Of a stretch of 64,000 bases of DNA, positions 58,271 through 64,000 are shown in pieces. The position numbers and the translations under genes are program-made. A model generated the notes under the pieces. That model made no database searches, was not told where the DNA came from, and worked only from the letters and a program-made list of their open reading frames with translations. The stretch is from Physcia stellaris. Lineage: Eukaryota > Ascomycota > Lecanoromycetes > Caliciales > Physciaceae. The number at the start of each line of letters is the position of its first letter. Position 1 is the first letter of the stretch. The stretch lies in NCBI GenBank assembly GCA_018902385.1, contig JABSSW010000028.1:434001-498000 (forward strand), in the 5' to 3' direction.

Positions 58271-61200
58271 TCAATCGTACGAATTCGAGCGATTTCGATT
58301 GACAGTATGAACTTGTTAAATTTATCGTTGATCGAATTGTAAAATGATTGAAATTGATTTTTTTCGAAATCATTCGAATTTCGATAATCGAATTGTTTGA
58401 CGAAATGCGAATCGCACTTTCGAAAATTCTGAATTTTTATTTTTTACATACGTTTTTTTTTAAACATCGAAATTTCTTGAAATCAACATGCTAGCAAAAA
58501 TTTTGACGTATTTTGTTTGTTTTGACGTGTTCTGTTTGTTTTGATTTTGCATTGATTTGAAAAATCATTATGATCGTGATTTTCGCATTTCGAAATATTT
58601 TTGTTCGAATTCAATAATCAGTTTGCGTTAAAAATTTGAAAAAACATTTTTTTGAATGATTCAAAAAAAACATAATTTGATAAATCAACTGTTTGCTGTT
58701 TTCATGATCGAATGTTTGATTTCGTATCATTCACAATTTTCGATATGATGATTGACAATTGATTTGTTGACAGAAAATTCTGAATTCGAACATTTTTTCA
58801 TTTTTTCATTTTTTTATTTCGAATATCAACATCGATATCATGAAAAAATATGTAACGCGATAAACGTTCATTAATCGCGATCGCATTGATATTCAAATTT
58901 TCGAAATTTTTTTTTATTTCATTTCACATTTTTTATTCAACGATTCATCGTTCGATCAGATCGAACAACAATTTTTGAAAATGTTTTTGACACAATTCAA
59001 CTTTTCATGCGTCGTAAATTCTAGACAATAAATAGCACACAAAATTTTTGAAAACGAAAATGTGTTAATATGCAATAAATATTTCAACTCACTTTTTTTT
59101 TGATTTTCGATGATTTGTTTTTTTATTGACATCAGATTTTTTCGAATTTTCGTTATGAAATTGTCGCAAAATTTTTCGAAGATGTTTGACAAGCGATGCA
59201 AATTCTCAAGTCGCGTTTTCATAATTTTTTCATTTCACGAGATAATAGAAATCGAATTCGCTGTAAAGTTTGTTTGAAATTTCATTTGTTTTGAAGATTT
59301 TGTTGTTTTTGATGATTTCGATTTCATAAAATTTTTTCGTGATTTTCATTTTCATGTTCTCGTCGAGTTCAATATTTTCAACTTGATAAAAAAATTCAAA
59401 AAAATGTGACGTATGCGCGTTTTTTTTTTTTTTAAAATTGAATTTTTTCAAAAAAACGTGAAAAACGTCGTGAATGCGTCAACGTTTGAATAAATTTAAA
59501 CGATAAATTTGATTTTTTATAATTTCTAAAATTTGAAATGATTCAAAAAATTTTCATTTCAATTTCTTGTTTCGTTTAATTTTGATGTTTTTATCGTTCA
59601 GATTCACGTAATTTTCGACGTTGTATGACATTGATTTCGTGCGTTCGTTTTTATACATCGTTTGTTGTTGTTGTGTCACGAATAAATTGTTTTTCAATAT
59701 TCGAAATAGTTCAACTAAATGTTCAGCGTGTTTTTTTGCGAATTTGAATTTAATTTTTTTGTTTCATGTTTTTTCGAAAAACATGCGAGATAAATATTCA
59801 AACATAATTTCGAACGAAAAAATGTCTGTAAATGCATGTTTGTTGTTATTGTAAACGAATTCGATCATGAACAACAATTTTATTCAATCATTTTGTTCGA
59901 AATTGACGAAAACACGAAAAAATTGTTTCATGACGCTGTTCATTCGCTCGATTTGTTCATCAATTTGAAAATAAAAAACGATTTACAATTTACGTTTGAT
60001 TTTCAAAACGTAACACAATACATCGTTGTATTTGAACGTGAAAATGAAATTTTTGTCGATGACGATTGACGAAAAAAAATCGTGAAATCGAATGATTTCG
60101 CGAAATAAAATTTCGATCAAATTTTTTGCGAAAATCGTTTTAATTATTGATATGTAATGAATCATTTTCGTTAGACGATTCACAATCATTAAAATCGAAT
60201 CGTAAATCGTTTCATTTCATGCTTTATTTGAAAAAAGTTCTGTCACGAAATTCATGAAAAAATCAATTCATTTTAATTCAAAAATCGAAAAAAAAAAAAT
60301 TCGTCGTATGATTTGTGTCGTGCAATTTTGTTTCGTTTGCAAACGACGCATGTTTCACAATGTTTTTTGATTTGTTGTCGCATTTCAAAAATTTCGATAA
60401 AATTTTGATTCGATCAATAACATTTTCGACGTATTAGTTTTAGCGTTCGTTCGATGTCGAAATAATCAACGAACGAGTTATCGTGATATGCACGAATAAC
60501 GTTTTCACGCAAATTTTTTGAAATGTAAACGACATCGTCGTAATACAAAAATTCATTTTTGTGTTGTCAGTTGTTTGTTTTTGTTTTCGAAATAGTTAAT
60601 TTTCGACATATTTCAAAAACGAATTGATTTTTAACGATCAAATCACGAACGAAATTCAATAATAAAAATGTTGATTCGTCGTTATATGTCGTTTTTTCTC
60701 GTAGAACAGTTTGTATTCGAATTTTATGCATTGCGCATTCAGATACAATCGCTGATTTTAACACAAAAATTTTTCATTTTATGAATGTCACGTTTGATTT
60801 TTGTTCAATCGAATGTTTCGAATTTTTTGAATTTTTTGAATCGAATGTTTTCGAAACAACGCTGATTGAAATTCGATCTCGTTTTGAATTTTTTGAATCA
60901 AATGTTTTCGAAACAACGTTGATTGATTCGATTGTTGAATCATTTAAATGCGATCGACGTTTCATGTTATGTATCGCATTCATGAGTCGTTTCATGACAT
61001 GCATCGCATTCATGATTTTGATCGCATTTATTCGCATTTTTTCGAAACGTTTCGAATTTACGATCAATGATTTTTGCAATTGTTTCAAAATTTGACGATT
61101 GTTTTCGACGTTTTTTTCAGTAATCATCATGTGATCAAATCGTTTTGAAAATTCGTCAGCAAAATTTTTGTTATCGAAACGATAATCGATTGAAAAATTA

Positions 61201-64000
61201 TATCGATTCAATTTTTGAATTCATCGAATTTGACGTGACGACAATTTAATTGTGATCATAAATTGTCTCAAATTGCGATGATCAATAAAAACAAAAATTT
61301 GTTTTTTTGCATTTTCGAGATAGTGTTTTCATTGTTTGAACGAGATCACAATAGTCAACAATTTCTTGTCATGAATTTCGTAATGACATTCGATCGAAAT
61401 CAATTTGCGCGAGAAATACGCAACAGAATGTCAATGATTTTCGTCGTTTTGTTGACATAAAATGATTTCAAAAATTTTGTCGAATGCGTCGATTTCGATT
61501 CGAATAACACGCTCGAAATCGAAATGACGTAAAATTGATGTTTCGATAAATGTTTTGCGAAATTGTTTGAAAATTTTCAATGTCTCGTTGATCAAGAAAA
61601 TATGAATATTCGATAATTTGTTGCGATTTCGATTTTGATTTCGTTTGCGTTTACGAGTATTTTTTCGAAATTCTTGTGATTTTTTTAGCATAACGATCAG
61701 AAATTCAACAATTTTATTGAAATGTTTAATGAATCGTCGATAGAAATTAACGATGTCGAGAAATTGCATGATGTCGAAAACGTTGCGAAATACTGATCAT
61801 TGTTGAATAATTTCGATTTTTTTGTTTTGCATTTTCATTTTTTGAAAAAAAACGACGAATTCAAGAAAATTTATTTCGTCAACGAATCATTTGCATTTTT
61901 CAAAAACAATGTATAATTTATTTTTTTTAAAACGATCAAAAATTCATTTGATATCGTCGACATGAATTTCGACGTTTATCGAATAAATTACTATATCATT
62001 CAAATATACAATGACGTTAATATCGAGACGAATCGTTAAAATTTTATTGATGAAATTTTGAAACGTCGTCGAAACGTTAATGAAATCGAAAAAAAATACG
62101 TTATATTCGAAATGATCATATCGAATACGAAAAATCGTTTTTCATTCGTTTTCATGTTTGATACGCAATCGATGATAAACAGCAATCAAATCAATGTTGA
62201 TATACTTAACAGTTTTGTTGAATTTATTTAAATTTTTATCGATTAACGATAGAGAATATTTATTTTTATCGTGAAAACATTAAGATTTCTGTAGTTCACG
62301 CATAATCGTAAATTATCGTTTTTTTTTTTTTTTTGACGAACAAGATGAACGCTTTTGCAGAAAATTGTGAAAATCGAATGAAATCGTTAACTAAATGTTT
62401 TTCGATATAAGCACGTAATATTCGAAATTCATTTTCGAATAAAGAATAAATTGATTCATGCGACGATTTTTTGTTTTTTTTTAAATCAATAGCATGATCG
62501 TTTGAGTCATGATTCGATAATTCGTAAATTTTATTTTCGTTATCGAGTTTTTCATACGTTTTCAAGATATCGAAAAGAATGATTTTGACATCGAATTTTT
62601 CTTTCATTTCAGTCAAAACAAATTTTATTTGAATTCGTTTTGAAATATGCATTTCATGCATGTCGAATTGTTTGTCAATATACATTCGTACGAACATGAA
62701 ATACGTTTCGATTTCGTTATCGATGACGTTTTCGATCAATTGTTTTGATTCGATGTTTTCGATACGACATGTGATAAAAATGAAATGTTTTTTTTTGCAA
62801 CGTCAAATTTTGATACTGTCGTCGTTTCAATTTATTTTGATTTTCGAAAATTGTATTCAAAACATGTTTAACGTTAAATTTCAGTTCAGATTCACGATCA
62901 GAAACGATTTTTCGAAAAAACGACTAATTTTCTTGACGTTTGACATTTCGAGTTGTACGAAATAAACGTTATACGTTTTCAAACGATAATTGTCAATTGT
63001 TATTGCATCACAATTTAGAGTTTCAGAGCGACGAAAATTCAATTTTTTCGCATAAACATGATTTATCAAATTAATTTTCGTCTTTGTATCGAATATTGTT
63101 TTCGATTCGTTTCAGATTTTGTTTTCGTTCTGTATGTTAATTTTGATTTTGACGCATTTACGAATCACGAATTTTTTAAATTTTTTGCGTCGTTTTTTTT
63201 TTTGTTAGCATGATTTTTGTTCATGTTTGAGAAAAACGACGTATCGAAATCGAAATTCGAAAATTTCTTTTTTTTAACGATTTGAGCGAAAATCATTAAA
63301 TCGATTAGTTTTTTGATTGTTCAAAAGTTTGATCAGCGAAAATGATTTTGTTCTTTTTGTTTGTGCAAATTTCGATTTGATGATCTGATTTGTCACAATT
63401 TATACAATTATTTTTGTTTTGAATTTTTTTGAATTCGTTGACGAATCAACGATACATTCGAATATTTTTCGATTTGACTGATTCGTGATTCGAGTTAATT
63501 TTGTTAATATTTTTGATTTTTTTATTTTTGAATTTCGCAATTTTGAATTTTTCGTTTTCGTTTTCAAAACTGTCAATATCGAACGAAATTTTACGTTTTT
63601 TGAAACTCTTGAGTTTTTTTTTCAAAATTTGAGCGTTTTTCATACGTTTGAGTCGTTTAAACAATTTCGTTTTTGTGAAAATCTTTTTTTTTTTAAAAAG
63701 CATGTAGCGAAATTTCAGACGTAATTCGTCACGAAAATCGTTGAATTTCATTGTTTTCGTGAATTTGAATTCGAATTTCAATTCAGCAAGCATATTTATT
63801 CGTTCGACATTGTAATTTTTAATCGATTGATTGTGACTTTGTTTGTGTTTGCGATATTTTTTCAAAAGATTTTGTTGCAACGTGATTGCTCGTTCGATAT
63901 CGTTTTTCAAAAAAATCTTGAATTCGTTTCAGATGTATTGTTTGTTTGAATGAAAATCGATTTTTACGTTTCAAAACTTGTTCGCATTGTTATTTGACTT
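58271..64000 (-). mobile_element. Ty3/Gypsy chromovirus fossil B, broken, runs off the window
   Basis: A second minus-strand copy of the same family as fossil A. Parts are a chromodomain region (59230-59451), integrase (about 59560-60500), RNase H (60774-61211), reverse transcriptase (61430-62740; FYRRFIKHFNKI and DHAIDLKKNKK), protease region (62880-63200), zinc knuckle (about 63300-63480) and Gag (63446 to beyond the window). Its 3' flank near 58440-59010 resembles that of fossil A near 53030-53650. No LTR was recognised at its 3' side. Dozens of breaks; no working gene. The two copies differ enough to be separate insertions or an old duplication. Confidence 0.75.

Larger units (their letters stand above)
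50135..64000. repeat. AT-rich, C-to-T mutated repeat tract with CpC/CpT loss
   Basis: The tract runs to the window end. The bases are mostly A and T, with long A and T runs. A hand count of 55801-56100 gave C followed by G 19, A 15, T 1, C 0; and G preceded by T 21, A 5, G 0. So CpC/GpG is absent and CpT/ApG is rare, while CpA/TpG and CpG persist. TpA is scarce (about 12 in 300). No intact gene is present. The content is mutated retroelements plus unclassified sequence, as in fungal heterochromatin. Confidence 0.85.

Noticed and set aside
50135-64000. Open frames of 60-150 codons as real genes
   Set aside because: The useful ones are decayed retroelement parts; the rest are chance in AT-rich DNA.
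50135-64000. Classical CpA-type RIP
   Set aside because: CpA and TpG remain frequent and TpA is scarce, opposite to the classical signature.

Overview
The window looks like nuclear DNA of a filamentous ascomycete (Pezizomycotina). Introns are short (46-142 nt) with GTAAGT/GTATGT-type donors and CTAAT/CTGAC branch points. Genes are compact and lie on both strands. They include fungal-type IZH3-like PAQR, SHR3, a PNG1 with altered active site, and a mitochondrial succinate-semialdehyde dehydrogenase. The exact class cannot be fixed from sequence alone.

Bases 1 to about 50,135 are ordinary gene-bearing DNA. From left to right: a SAM-PH scaffold protein; a Ser/Pro-rich protein; an uncharacterised protein; a divergent pair of IZH3-like PAQR receptor and THOC5; a stand-alone RNase H; a large disordered multi-exon protein; UTP4 (rRNA processing); PNG1; a MEMO-family protein; a small membrane protein; an NAD-dependent epimerase; SHR3 (permease chaperone of the ER); a large protein with a C-terminal membrane anchor; succinate-semialdehyde dehydrogenase (GABA shunt); and a divergent pair of WDR6/RTT10 (tRNA modification) and RAD2/XPG (nucleotide excision repair). 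These are housekeeping genes, not a cluster for one pathway. Four of them (PNG1, MEMO, epimerase, WDR6) each lack exactly one base compared with an uninterrupted family-like reading. All four shifts lie in or beside short homopolymers, which suggests either base-call errors in the assembly or local gene decay.

From about 50,135 to the window end the base composition changes sharply to an AT-rich tract of at least 13.9 kb. It holds two broken, same-orientation Ty3/Gypsy chromovirus fossils (minus strand) and an unclassified left part. The tract is unusual: CpC and CpT (GpG and ApG on the other strand) are almost gone, while CpA and CpG remain common and TpA is scarce. Classical fungal RIP does the opposite, turning CpA into TpA. 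This is the most interesting signal in the window. Two short stretches inside the tract, one with the ends of an LTR, keep more CpC/CpT and may be younger or spared.
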